This document shows, in pieces, positions 31,901 through 43,341 of a stretch of DNA of 64,000 bases. Both the position numbers and the translations under genes were made by a program. This DNA is from Emiliania huxleyi CCMP1516 (taxonomy: Eukaryota; Haptophyta; Isochrysidales; Noelaerhabdaceae): NCBI RefSeq assembly GCF_000372725.1, contig NW_005199235.1:1-64000 (forward strand). The letters run 5' to 3'. The notes beneath the pieces were generated by a model, which searched no databases, was not told the DNA's origin, and worked only from the letters and a program-made list of their open reading frames with translations. Within the stretch, counting starts at the first letter, position 1. Each line of letters starts with the position of its first letter.

Positions 31901-33744
31901 GGGGCCGAGAGCCGCCTCCACGCCAGCGCTGTCCATTGCCCGCAGCTCCGCGGCGGAATGAGGCGTGAACGGCAATGCGCGCGGGTCGAAGGACTCGAGC
32001 GCCTCGTCGGAGGGGGGCTCGATGGAGGGGTGCAGCGCTATCGGCTGCACCTCCCACTCCCAAGGCTGCAAGGCGAGCAGCGCCGCGTCGCGCATCGCGT
32101 CCCGCGCCTCCGCCATCGCGCACTCGCGGAGCACGGCGCAATCCGCCGCAGCAGCAGCGCACGCGGCGGCTCGCTCTGCGACGGCACTCGCCTCGAGCTC
32201 CCTCCGCGCGGGCAGGGAGGCTCGAGCGGCCTCCTCCGCCGCCGCGACAGCTGCGCTCCCCGCAGCCGGCCAGCCGCCGTCTCCTCTCAGCGAGCCCCCC
32301 GCCGCTGGCCCCTGTGCAGCCTCGTTCTCCTTCTCCTTCCCCTCGACCGGGAGCGGCGGCGTCGGCTCCTGCGCCTCCCCTGAGATGGAGACCACGCAAC
32401 GGCGCCGGCGGCAGAGGGCGGCGGTCGCGGGGGAGTCGCGGCCTGCAGAGTCGCGGCCTGCGGAGTCGCGGCCTGCCGCCCGCTGCCGCCGCGTCTCCGC
32501 AGCGGAAGGCTGGGGCTGCGACCCTTGGGGCTGCGATCGGGGCTGCGATCTCCGCCCGCTCGACGGGCCCTCCGTCGGCGAGGTCGCCTCGCGAGCCTGC
32601 CGCACGGCACTCTGGCCGCCCCCCTCCCCCGCGGCGTCATGGCCGGGCGGGTCCGTACGGGGCGGGTCGGCGCGAGGCGAGTCGCAGGAGTGAGCCTCTC
32701 CCCGCAGGAGTGAGCCTCTCCTCTCGGATCGCAGCGCCTCCTTCCACTGCTCGAAGAGGGGCTCGAACGGGATCGGCACTGCGTGTGGCTCGAGGCAGCC
32801 GCACCAGAGCGCGTGCGTGCGCAGCTCCTCCCAGCGGGGCCGCCGCAGCGGGTGCGGCTCGAGCAGCCAGCTCACCAGCGAGACGAGCTCCGCCGAGGCG
32901 AGGGGCGGCCGCTGCAGCACGGCCGGAGGCGGGTGCGGCGGCGGCGCGCCGGTGGCAAAGTGGTAGAGGAGGGTGCCGAGCGACCAAAAGTCGGAGGCGT
33001 GCGAGAAGACCGGCGGCGGCTCCTCGGCCTCGCGCTGCCGCAAGAGCTCTGGAGCGAGGTACGAGGCGGGGTAGCCCTGCGAGAGCGACGACAGGAGCGC
33101 ATCCGGCGGCGGCGCGGCCGCCTGAGGTGTTGCAGGCGGGCAGGGTGTTGGCGGGCGTGCAGGGCCGAGGGCTCGCCCGCCTCTAAGGCCGCCCGCCTCT
33201 GTGAGGTGCCGCGAGGCGCCGAGATCGGAGAGCTTGAGCAAGCCACAGCCGGAGATCATCCACGAACGAGGGGCGAGGTCGACGGCAACGAAGCCGCGGC
33301 CGTGCACGTGCGCCACGGCGGCGAGGGCGTCGAGCCCAAATGAGACGATGGTTGGCTCAGGCAAGGCGCCTACGAGGCAGGTCGAGGGAGCGGAGGTGAG
33401 AGGAGCAGAATCACAGAGAGGTGGGCGATTCGGTACGCACCGTCGTGCGCGATCACCGCGGCGAGATCACCGCCAGGACAGTACTCACAGACCACCCAAA
33501 AGTGGTTGTCCGTCTTGTACCAGCCGTGGAGAGCGAGCAGGTTCGGATGCGACATCTCGCGGAGCGCTCGCACCTCCGCTAGCAGCTTCTCCTGGCGGCA
33601 CATGTGCACGCGCCGGAGCGCGACTGCCTCGATCGACTGCCTCTTCCGCGCCTTGAAGACAGCGGAGAAGGCACCGCAACCGATCTGCTCGTACTGCCGG
33701 TAAGACGCCAGGCCTTCTTCGGTTTGGGCGCCCACGCCTGCCAT
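28972..33744 (-). CDS. ULK4/RUNKEL-type pseudokinase with ARM/HEAT-like tail
   Basis: Five modelled exons: 33744-33441, 33369-31789, 31705-30336, 30231-29878 and 29817-28972. All are frame-consistent and give about 1484 aa (introns 60-104 nt; the last has a GC donor). The kinase domain starts YRQYEQIGCGAFSAVFKARK. The usual VAIK lysine is replaced (EAVALRRV), HRDLKPxN is replaced by VAVDLAPRSWM, and DFG by DLG. EYCPGGDLAAVI, YLAPELL and SDFWSLGTLLYHFATG are retained. After a disordered acidic linker, the rest is alpha-helical repeats (for example LVALVAALREDDWQTAAYAA), as in ULK4 and plant RUNKEL. These proteins bind microtubules and work in cytokinesis, cilia and cell polarity. Loss of catalytic residues is typical of the family. 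Confidence 0.85.
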
Positions 33745-34057
33745 CCGGGCCTCCTTTCGGCCGTAACTCAGCGCCTTCTAGATGCACGAGGAGGGGGCCG
33801 GGCAGGAGGAGGCAACCAGTACTCGAGTAACAAAGGCGGGAGGGGGGGCCGAGCCGTGAGAAGAATTCTTGGCACGTCGGGGGCCGAAGAGAAAAGAAAC
33901 AAGAAAAGCTCCTCGACGACTGCACAACCTCGGCACTACAATGACACGCTTCTGGCTGTCGGCTCGGTGCCGCTCTCTGTTCAGTCCGAGGGCCCAACTT
34001 GAGATTTTTTTTGGTTAGGGATGAAGGCGAAGGACCGATTGCGGTGAAGGACCCCTG
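33745..34057. other. Intergenic, upstream of the ULK4-like gene
   Basis: Contains a plausible promoter region for the minus-strand ULK4-like gene. No separate feature recognised. Confidence 0.4.
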
Positions 34058-34800
34058 GGGGATCGACGGGCCCCCGGGGGCGACGGGGGTGCTCTCGGGC
34101 CGCGGCGGCCGAAAACGGAGGTCTCCGGTACGGTCCGGTAACGATGTGATGCACTTGATGCAAGGGTGCCATTGTGCTCTACTACAAAAGTTGTGCAAGA
34201 TGCCCAAGTCTCAGACACTGAATCCATAGCGGAGCTGAGTTCTGACGGTGTGAACACGAGCAACCGGAGTGACGACCGGGACCGGGCCGCACGCCGGGAG
34301 TGCCCCGACGCTAGCAGTGACGGGCGCGGACGAGCGAATGAGAGGTCGCTATCTGTGGGAGATGTGTTATTAGAGACTAGGACTGCCTATCTCTCACTGA
34401 AAGGGACCTCTCATTCGCTCGTCCGCACCCGTCACCGCTCACGGAGTGCTCCGCATGCCGCACCGGCCGCCGCCGGCCGCCGGCCGCTCACGGTAACGGA
34501 ACAGTGTTACTACTCCGCAACGCTGAGCTGGATCAAACTGAATAGTGCTCCTGAAAGCCCTCTCTCTCTCTGCCACACAGTAGCAGCTCACGACTAGCAG
34601 CTGTTGTGGCTGTATTTGTAGCCATTTTTAGGCTTCAACTGGTCCCAAAATAGTAGCAACACCTCATGAAAATCAGTCAAAAAAGCCCCAAAAAATCGGC
34701 GAATGCGGGCCTCCTGGGGCTGCGCCCCAGACCCCCTTGACTGGGGGACCCCCCGCGAGAGCACCCCCGTCGCCCCCGGGGGCCCGTCGATCCCCCCCAG
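34058..34800. repeat. Inverted-repeat element with a nested hairpin
   Basis: The ends are complementary: GACGGGCCCCCGGGGGCGAC and GGGGGTGCTCTCG at 34067-34100 match CGAGAGCACCCCCGTCGCCC on the right at about 34755-34790. Inside, GACGGGCGCGGACGAGCGAA (34318-34347) pairs with TTCGCTCGTCCGCACCCGTC (34405-34435), a 30 bp stem with a 57 nt loop. There is no coding signal, so it fits a MITE-like or fold-back element. Confidence 0.75.
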
Positions 34801-35006
34801 GGAAGGACCGCAGGTTAGGGACCGATCGCCGCCGCCTAACGCAGCGGACGGTCGTCGTCAGTGATGTTAGCTACGCCACCGTCTACCTCGTGCGACATGC
34901 GCTCGCCGGCATCGACCGAGCAACGTGACTGACCGGCTTGCTGTGCGGACGGCTTCTTGTGGCTCTCGTCGAGAGCGTTTTGCGGCCCGGCGGGTGGGAG
35001 AATATG

Positions 35007-35585
35007 TGTCGTTTGATGTGTCACTGTGTACGTCATGTCAGTCTTGATAACAAGTACGGTCGATCCGTCAAAGCGATACACTCGTCACGATATCACGCTG
35101 GACGGCTTGCACGGAGCTCTGTGCCGGCACGCACAGGAAGAGCCGTACGGCAAGAAGAGCTCGATGGGGAGCGAGAACCGTCAGAGGAGGTTCAGGGGTA
35201 ACCTGAACTCCTCCGTGACGAGCTCAACCGCTCCCAAGCGGGTGACTCTCGTCGATATCTTCCGAAAAGACTGCTCTTGCCGCAGAGCTGCGACGCGATG
35301 CAGACGGAGGCGCAGAAAGGCTACGAGTACTCAACGAGTTCCGCGACCTACGCAATCAACCCTGGGGGGAACTGACCGTATCATGGCGGACTTCCGACAC
35401 CTCCGTGAGCACCTTTGGCGATTCTCGCTCCCCATCGATCTCTTCTTGCCGTACGGCTCTTCCTGTGTGCCGGCACAGAGCTCTGTGCCATCCCTCCAGC
35501 GTGATCGTGACGAGTGTATCGTTTTGACGGATCGACCGTACTTGTTATCAAGACTGACATGACGTACACAGTGACACATCATGGG
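35007..35585. repeat. Large fold-back element, about 190 bp arms
   Basis: 35007-35195 is mirrored in complement by 35395-35585. Shared words are TGTGTACGTCATGTCAGTCT, GATAACAAGTACGGTCGATC and AGAGCCGTACGGCAAGAAGA. About 200 bp separate the arms. The same peptide frame appears on both strands, which explains the paired ORFs and argues they are not genes. Confidence 0.85.
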
Positions 35586-36001
35586 CGGGGGGGATGAGCT
35601 AGGAGTGTAGGGGCGAAAAGAGAGCAGGGCCAGAGGATTCCACCAGCCTAGCCATCGGCGATTCTCCAACAGCTTGGCCCCCTCGAGTGCCCGACACTTT
35701 GCCCGCCGGAGATAGATAGATAGATAGGTAGGTAGGAGTCCTTATACTTACACCACCTACATACAGCCCCCGCGCCCGTCCGAGCGATTCACAGATAGGG
35801 GGATAAGAAACAAGAACCTCCCATAAACAAGACAGTGCGGGTGTGAGTAGTGAGAGGCGGACCTAAGGAAGGCCCTACATCTCTTTAACAGCCCTGACCC
35901 TTCTTCAAAGTCTTACTTATTGCGAAGAAAGGACGTTCGTTTCGCTGGAAGCGCCTGATTTCAAAGGACAGAGCCTATCGCCACTCCCTTGTGCACGCCC
36001 T
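35586..36001. other. Intergenic with a TAGA/TAGG microsatellite
   Basis: A short tetranucleotide tract (TAGA then TAGG units) sits at about 35711-35736. AT-rich sequence at 35800-35950 precedes the tail-anchored ORF and could contain its promoter. Confidence 0.5.
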
Positions 36002-36499
36002 ATGCGGGACGTGCAGAAGCCGCGGCCACTAGTGCGCGCGTACCGGGCCATGCGCTCCCGGTCCCGTGCCGTCTTGACGCGCAAAAAGCGAGACCAACCG
36101 AAAGACAAACCGCTTGGCGGGACCTTGACGCTTGATGACTCTGACGATATGAACGACAGCCTCGGGGGAGAGGAGAGGGAGCCAGAGCAGTCAGAGGAAG
36201 CGACAGAGCAGTCATCGGATGACTGTACCCCGTACCTTGCTGCCACAGAGGACGACGCGCAGGGGTTTGTGGAGCGCATCAAGGCCTCGCTGGAAAAGTG
36301 CGTCCTACACACAGTGCACAAGCCCAAGGCCTCTGCGGCCGCATGTGTCGGTGGCGCGGGTGCGCAGGCACGCGACGCCGCCGCTGCCTCCGACTCGCCC
36401 GACGCCGACTCGCCCGATGCTGCGTCGTATGCTATCGCTGCCGCAATTGGCCTCGGCACCATGGGGTGGGTTGCGGTTCAGGCGCTGTTGTTCGTCTAG
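36002..36499 (+). CDS. Small acidic tail-anchored protein
   Basis: An intron-free 165-aa ORF starts at a genuine ATG. A basic N-terminus (RAYRAMRSRSRAVLTRKKR) precedes an acidic linker rich in Asp/Glu/Ser, an Ala/Asp spacer, and a single C-terminal hydrophobic helix (ASYAIAAAIGLGTMGWVAVQ then ALLFV). Tail-anchored topology predicts insertion into ER, mitochondrial or plastid membranes facing the cytosol. No family is recognised. Confidence 0.55.
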   Translation: MRDVQKPRPLVRAYRAMRSRSRAVLTRKKRDQPKDKPLGGTLTLDDSDDMNDSLGGEEREPEQSEEATEQSSDDCTPYLAATEDDAQGFVERIKASLEKCVLHTVHKPKASAAACVGGAGAQARDAAAASDSPDADSPDAASYAIAAAIGLGTMGWVAVQALLFV

Positions 36500-36657
36500 A
36501 AGCGTGTCGCCTCATGTCGCCCGTGCGTTTGTGGGCCTCGTGTTTTGTCAAGAAGTATGAAGTAGACGCGGCGCGGGGGCCGTGCGGACACGCCCCGCGC
36601 GCTCTCCATGTAGCAGTAGTCGGGTTGACGGTTGCGTGAACGTCTTAGAGAGCTTGT

Positions 36658-36772
36658 GTTCGTCATTCCCCCCACAAAGTGGAGAGCGGCGACCCCCCCA
36701 TCTTAAGATGATGTGCGCATCCTAGATGCCAAACCCCCCAGCGTACACGGTGGGCCGGGGGGAATGACGAAC
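36658..36772. repeat. 115 bp hairpin element
   Basis: A 16 bp perfect terminal inverted repeat, GTTCGTCATTCCCCCC at 36658 and its complement ending at 36772, with ACAAAGTGGAGAG repeated just inside one end and just outside the other. A tiny MITE-like insertion between two genes. Confidence 0.75.
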
Positions 36773-36839
36773 AAAGTGGAGAGAATTTTAAAGTCAAAAG
36801 CTCATTCTCTACACGTCACGTCGTTCACTCCGCATACAG

Positions 36840-38144
36840 TCACACCTCTGCGGAGGATCGTCTGCAGCTGCTGCGGCGCGATGGGGAAGTCTCCTGGCTG
36901 CTTGGCCTTGTGTCGGTCCTGGTGGCCCTGTCCTCCTGCGGCGAGCCATCCTCGGGCTCCTCCGATCGCAACGACAGCGCCAAAGGTGCTGCCCACTCAT
37001 CGACAGGACCCACTTCTGGCACCGGGCCAACGCCCTTTGTCCGCCGGAAAGAGGTGCGGCGGCGACGGCGGCAGCAGCAGATGCAGTAGGTCAACAAGCA
37101 GGCTCCAAGAGCGCCAAACAAAAGCGGTCCCGCGAGCAATGCCGGCGAGTGAAGCACTGCAGCGGGCCATGCGGAGACAAAGAGGCAGCGGCCTGTCAAG
37201 CGCTCGAGGACGGACGGGTTGCGACACGCCTCGCTCAAAGTGCTCATCACCTCGGAGCGCAATCCTGGAGGCCGATCGCCCGAGCCATCCCACCGCCAGC
37301 CCGACTCGAGCGGATCGGTGGAGAGAGTCTCGTAGCCATCGCACGCGAACCCTGGCACGTCTGGGCGCATGACACCGTCACCGACAAAGAGGAACTCCAG
37401 GCCGTGGTAATAGCCCGTCAGATTCAACTGCGTGAGGGCGAGGGTGCCACCGCAGCCCAGAGGACCTCCCGCACCACCCCTGCCGCCCTGCAACGCCTCA
37501 AGCCGGAGCGAGACGTCGTCAATCCACAAGTCCCCGCCGCCGGAGAAGGCCACGTCACCGCTCCCGATGCCGAACCCAAACTCCGACACACTGTACCGCA
37601 TGGTGCCGGCGAACTGCACGTCGTTGAGTTCGATCTTGATCTCATCGGGCAGGTAGCGGGAGAGGAGGCTCGCAGCAGGTGGGTGGAGCAGCGAGCTGGG
37701 GTCTGGCAGCCTCGCAGCCATCCACTCCAACCACCCTCGCTCGGCGCCTGATTGCTCGCATCCGTGCAGCCGGACGCTGCCAACCTCAACGTTTGTGAGC
37801 ACCATGTGTGAGCGATAGGCGGTGGTGGTGCCGGCGATAGTGTTGCTCTCTGTCGACAGGATCGGCACAGTCGGCATGTCCCACTGCTGTAGGTAGGCGC
37901 GCACCCGCTGCTCTGCAATCGATGTCACCATGGGCGATAGCTCGCTGCACTGGCTTCTCTGCGGAGGGGGCAGCGGAGGCGGCGACGGTGACGGCGGTTG
38001 CTGAGGCGGCGACGGTGACCGCGGTTGCTGAGGCGGCGACGGCAGCGACAGCAGTGGCAACAGCGGACGCAGCGGTGGGAGCGCGTGGCTCGGCGGTGGC
38101 GCAAGCGGTGGCGGCGATGCGTAGTTCATGTAGAGGGAGCGCAT
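36840..38144 (-). CDS. Single-pass membrane protein with Pro-rich stalk
   Basis: Intron-free, 434 aa from the ATG at 38144 (another at 38129). After MRSLYMNYASPPP comes a proline/serine-rich stalk (SPSPPQQPPSPSPP), then a globular domain of about 230 residues. It includes QRVRAYLQQWDMPTVPIL, EIKIELNDVQFAGTM and SGGGDLWIDDVSLRLEALQG. A transmembrane helix (ALLAGPLLFGALGACLLTY, then CICCCRRRRR) and an Arg/Ser/Glu cytosolic tail follow. The Cys-rich juxtamembrane segment may be palmitoylated. Hyp-rich-glycoprotein-like stalks are substrates of XEG113-type enzymes, but a link to the GT77 gene at 10.8 kb is speculation. No family recognised; a cell-surface location is inferred. Confidence 0.65.
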   Translation of the reverse strand: MRSLYMNYASPPPLAPPPSHALPPLRPLLPLLSLPSPPQQPRSPSPPQQPPSPSPPPLPPPQRSQCSELSPMVTSIAEQRVRAYLQQWDMPTVPILSTESNTIAGTTTAYRSHMVLTNVEVGSVRLHGCEQSGAERGWLEWMAARLPDPSSLLHPPAASLLSRYLPDEIKIELNDVQFAGTMRYSVSEFGFGIGSGDVAFSGGGDLWIDDVSLRLEALQGGRGGAGGPLGCGGTLALTQLNLTGYYHGLEFLFVGDGVMRPDVPGFACDGYETLSTDPLESGWRWDGSGDRPPGLRSEVMSTLSEACRNPSVLERLTGRCLFVSAWPAAVLHSPALLAGPLLFGALGACLLTYCICCCRRRRRTSFRRTKGVGPVPEVGPVDEWAAPLALSLRSEEPEDGSPQEDRATRTDTRPSSQETSPSRRSSCRRSSAEV

Positions 38145-39091
38145 TGCCAGAGCGCCCGAACGGCAAGTGGCTGGGCTTAACAAGCTGGCGCCCCCCGGGG
38201 CCAAGGACGACCGCAAACCGTCTTGCGGGAAAACTCAAAAAGAATTCGATCTTCATTAGTTTCTTTGTGAAGATTTCAATTCCAAACAATGAACCCTTTG
38301 TGTGCGCACGGAAACGAAAGAAAAAACGATCTCTTCTCGGAAACGAACGAAAATGTGGTTGGTTCGCTCTGGACAGGCGGCCTCCCTCTTTGCGCCTTTT
38401 CTTTCTTTCCCGAGAAGAACAAACAGAATTTTACAGACAATTTTACAGATACGGACAGGCAACGCCGGGCCGGGCAGGGACGGCCCTAGCGCCTAGGGAC
38501 GGCCAGCTCGACAACCGGCCGTATCCTAACTTTCTTTTGCTTGCCCACTTCCACATCCGACGTGTTGTCTTTCTTCCGGGCGCGGGCCGCCGCACCGCCT
38601 CTAAATCTGCCCGCGGGCCGACCTTCTGGACACACACACAGCTCACAGCTCACTTGCCACAGACAAAACACCCTGTCTGTGTCAGCAGTCACTTTCGGGT
38701 ATACGTTCGTAACACGAATCAGTGTCACTCAGATGTCACTCCATCTTTCGAATATAGTCAGAGAGAGATGGATAGAGATAGTTTGTTTTGAAAACTAGCT
38801 TTAGACATGAGCTAGCTCCCGGGAAAGCCGGGCCCACATAAGTAGGAAGTGGCTTCCCACGTGTGGGGGCAGAGTGTGCACAACACCATGGGCCACCACT
38901 GTGGAACATGTGCGTGCCTGCTAGATGTGCATACGCCCTTGCCTCGGGGTTATAGTCGGTGTGCGACCTTCGGGTGTGTCGCGCAAGTATGTATCTGAGG
39001 ACGCGTGGTGGCGCTGGCCACAGGAGTTCTGATTAAGAAGCTCACCCATTGAGGAAGTGAGGTACTGCTCCGCCCACCCTGATCCTCGGAG
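38145..39091. other. Intergenic, no gene seen
   Basis: AT-richer than the window average, with TTCTTT/AAAGAA runs at 38230-38440 and an inverted pair near 38700. No gene is supported. Confidence 0.45.
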
Positions 39092-40025
<934 letters not shown>

Positions 40026-40157
40026 TGGGGCGAGCTTATGAGGCAGCTTATGTACAGAGCAGCCACAACAGTGCTCAAAAGTGCTCGACAGTCGAAACTA
40101 GCACGTGGCCAAGGACGCACGACGCGGAGAGGACCCGACACACAACCGCGAAAGGCC

Positions 40158-41078
40158 ATGGGTTCCTGCAGCTCCAAGACCTACGACACCACCACCGAGC
40201 CGGTCCTGCAGCCAGAGCCGACCAGTACTCCCGCCGACACCACCGCCGTCGACACCGCGCCCGCCCTCGGCCTCGCGATCGCCGAGACGCCCGCCGCCGA
40301 CGCTGCGCCTGCACGCTCAGGCGTGGAGCCCGAGGAGGAGGAGGAGGCGGCAGAGGAGGAGGCTTCGCTCGACGAGGCCGGGGCGGAGCCTGCCGAGGCG
40401 GCCGAGGAGGTGCCGCCGGCCGAGCCGACCAAGGCGCCCTCCTTGGTGGACAAGTTGGTGGAGTACATGTCGGGGCGCAAGTCTGGCTCTGAGCCCGCTG
40501 ACGAGGCTGCCGAGACCGAGGCTTTCGAGGTGGCCGAGGCCAACGTACCGGTCGAGGCGGCTGAGGAGCCCGTCGCACGCGCGCTGGTTGACTTGGAGGC
40601 GACAGAGGTGGCGGCAGCGGAGGCGGAGGCGCAGCTTGAATACACGCATGTGGCGGCGGCGGCTGCGTCGGCGGCGGCTGCCGATGCGATTCCTACTCCG
40701 CGCAAGGAGTCCATGTTCGACGTGATTGCCACGGTCCTTTCGCCACGCAAGGGCTCCACCCCGGTGATCGAGCCGGAGGTCGAGGAGGTGGCAGATGATG
40801 CGGTGGTCGAGGAGGCGCCGGCGGAGGCGGCTCCGGAGCCAGTGGCCGAGGAGGCTGCGCCTGAGGCTGCTCCGGAGTCGGCGCCGGAGACGGCGGTCGA
40901 GGAGGAGTCGCCCGCGGTCGCTCCCGAAGAGGCGGAGAAGCCGACGCTGATCCAGAAGCTGTCCAAGGCCTTCTCAAACCTCCTGCCCGCTGCGCCAAAG
41001 TGCATGCCCTCCCGCCCCGCCCTCGACGAGGAGCCGGCCGAAGCCCCGGCGCCTGCCGAGCCGGCTGCGGCGGAGTGA
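40158..41078 (+). CDS. Lipidated acidic MARCKS-like protein
   Basis: Intron-free, 306 aa from the ATG at 40158. The N-terminus MGSCSSK fits N-myristoylation at Gly2 with palmitoylation at Cys4, so it is predicted on the inner face of the plasma or flagellar membrane. The body is Ala/Glu/Pro-rich and acidic. It is broken by three short basic-hydrophobic modules (SLVDKLVEYMSGRK, SMFDVIATVLSPRK and TLIQKLSKAFSNLLP) that look like repeated amphipathic helices, plausible calmodulin- or membrane-binding sites. The architecture is analogous to MARCKS, but no sequence homology is claimed. The repeated SPRK/SGRK ends may be phosphorylation sites. Confidence 0.7.
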   Translation: MGSCSSKTYDTTTEPVLQPEPTSTPADTTAVDTAPALGLAIAETPAADAAPARSGVEPEEEEEAAEEEASLDEAGAEPAEAAEEVPPAEPTKAPSLVDKLVEYMSGRKSGSEPADEAAETEAFEVAEANVPVEAAEEPVARALVDLEATEVAAAEAEAQLEYTHVAAAAASAAAADAIPTPRKESMFDVIATVLSPRKGSTPVIEPEVEEVADDAVVEEAPAEAAPEPVAEEAAPEAAPESAPETAVEEESPAVAPEEAEKPTLIQKLSKAFSNLLPAAPKCMPSRPALDEEPAEAPAPAEPAAAE

Positions 41079-41810
41079 GGCACCAAGAGAAAGGCGTCCA
41101 GCACTGGAAGTAAGCGCGACTGAATCCTCCCGACTGGAACACTTGAGCGATCGATGTACGATCGTGTATTGCGCGGCCCTCTTTCTGGAATTGGGCTCGA
41201 TACGTCATAGCTGGTACGTCGAGCTGGTACGTGTGTCCTTTCTAGACAGTCAGCACAGGGAGCATCGGAGACGTTTACGTTTATTGCCACGGTAATTTAC
41301 ATGAATCCATCTCAGCCCCACTGTGAGCACTCGTGCTCAGTCACGCCTCCCACACATAGAGCCGTACACCTGTACACGGCTCTTTACAGTATGCGGCACG
41401 CCGGTACGGTCCGCGGAGCTCACGCAAAACAAACAATAATGTGTGTGTGGGGGGGGGGGATACGGTAAGCAATCTTCTCAGATACGGCTTTACCCACAGC
41501 CGACACACGTGTTGACAGGAGACAGGGGGACTGACTCGTGCGAGACTGTCCCAGACAGCTGGGACACTCTACTGGGGCTGTCTCTACGTACTACGTACTA
41601 CGACCTTCTTTAATCGAGGGGGGTCTCAGGCGTCAGGGCGCGGCGCGGCGCGGGGGGGAGCCGCGTGTTGCGTGAAACTGATAAATTATAGCTAGAGACA
41701 CGGCGCGTAGACCCGTGCATACGAGAGGAGAAGGCATTTTCCAAGGCAATCGGAATATCCAGAGGCGCGGCCGCACTGCCGGCGTTGGCCGATATACGGA
41801 GATCCCGTCC
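41079..41810. terminator. Convergent 3' region with two hairpins
   Basis: Between convergent genes lie two palindromes. AGAGCCGT...ACGGCTCT spans 41358-41383. TGTCCCAGACAGCTGGGACA occupies 41547-41566. ACGTACTACGTACTACG follows at about 41586. Either could form RNA 3' end structures; none resembles a known eukaryotic signal. No gene is seen. Confidence 0.4.
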
Positions 41811-43341
41811 TCACCGCCGAGTGCCATAATGGGTGGGTGACGGCCCCTTCGACGGGTAGTTGCCGGCGGCGGAGCATTTCAGCCCGAACTGCTTGACCTT
41901 CCAGCTCGCGCCCCTCTGCACCCGCGTAGGGGTGCCGTCGTCGGAAGCCGGCGAATCGCCGCACCCGAAGGGCTCGTAGAGCTCGGGCTCGGAGGCGGCG
42001 GGAGAGGGGATGGCACCCGCTGTGCCGCCTGTGCCGCCGGGGCCCGTTGCGTCGAGGTGCTCCGAGACGCGCGCCGAGATCTCCCTCTCCTGTGTGGCAG
42101 CGGGAGGCGAGGAGGTGTGGAGGGCAGGATTTGGTGTGGGCTGCGAGTTGCGGCCGGGCGGCGAGCGACTCGGACACGCGCGCAGGGCGAGCGCGCGCCT
42201 GGCCGCGCAGAAACTCAATCTGGAGCTCAATCGCCACGACGCCGGCCTCGAGCTCGGCAGCTGCCGCCGCGCGGCGCGCAGTCGCCCCCCGCTGCTGAGC
42301 CTGGATGCGAGTCGCCGCGCCAGACTCGAGGGGAGAAGCGGCGCTCCTCGGCGAAGACGGGCCGCCTGCCGGCCGCCCCGCCGCCGCCGGCGCGCCGTGG
42401 AGGAGGCGCGCCAGCTGTCCGCCTACCTCCTCGCGCTGCGCCACGAGGTCGTCGATGCCGCGCCGGAGCAGGCCGAGCGCCGCGTGGTCGAGCGAGCCCT
42501 GCATCACCGAGATGTGCTCTCTCAGCGCGGCGTTCTCCGCCTCGATCGCCTCGAGATCTCCCCGCCGAGCCGTCCTCGCTGGGACGTCCCCGGCGAAGAC
42601 CAGAGGCGCCGTTTGTGCAGGCGACGTCTCCGCGGTGGCGTCCAGGCGGCCCGGCGACGACCAGGCGCGGTGCCGACGCAGCGGGGGAGAGGAAGCCGGC
42701 AGCGTCGTCGGATCGACGTCGGTGGAGGTGCCGGCGGCGCGGCTCGGGCGGCTCTTTGCGTCGTGGTCGTCGCCGGCGGGTGCAACAAGGCCGGTCCAGA
42801 GCACGGCGCCGGCGGCGAGCGCTGCGCCGAAGAAGAGGAGCAGCGAGACAGGCATCGCCTCCTCGCGATCCTCTGGCGGATGGGTGGGAGGCTGCTGCGC
42901 GTCCGTGCCGACCTCGCCGTGCCGGCCGCCGGCGGCGGAGGCGAAGGCGGCGGCAGCGGCGATCAGCATCGCGAGAGGGTGGACAGAGCCGAGGCGGAGA
43001 GACCACAACCGACGGAACCACGGCAACCGGCTAATGACGGCGATGGGAGCTTTGCGGCTCGTCACCCGGCGCCAAGCCAAGTACAGCCTCGCCGCCGGCA
43101 GCTTCCACGGCCACGCCGAGGCGGCGCGAGCCAATAGCCGCCCTGCCATCGGCGGCCTCCAGGCGGCGACGACTATGGGCGTGAGGTGCCAGAGCGCTTG
43201 GAGCAGTACTCTTGCAGGGTCGGCGGCGGTGGAGCAGCCTGCCGCAGCGAGGCGCGCGCCGGAGAAGTCGTGCACTCGCCTCCAGAACCGCAGCCAGGCT
43301 GTAGCCTCGTAGTGGAGGAGGGCCGATACCTCCACGACCAT
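41811..43341 (-). CDS. Membrane protein with coiled coil and IQ motif
   Basis: Two exons, 43341-42178 and 42089-41811 (GT-AG intron of 88 nt, in frame), encode about 480 aa. The N-terminal 200 residues are rich in Trp/Arg/Leu with hydrophobic segments (PLAMLIAAAAAFASAAG and VSLLLFFGAALAAGAVLWTG, the second a clear membrane helix). A linker leads to a coiled coil (GDLEAIEAENAALREHISVM) and an IQ calmodulin-binding motif (AATRIQAQQRGATARR) continuing into a helix. The tail (EPFGCGDSPASDDGTPTRVQ) is disordered. Probably a membrane-anchored calmodulin target. The N-terminus recalls peroxisomal or ER-shaping proteins, but I cannot assign it. Confidence 0.6.

Noticed and set aside
35026-35569. Paired similar ORFs on opposite strands
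   Set aside because: Caused by the fold-back arms; no protein conservation.
41358-41383. Histone-type 3' stem-loop
   Set aside because: Stem-loop sequence does not match the histone consensus and neither neighbour is a histone gene.
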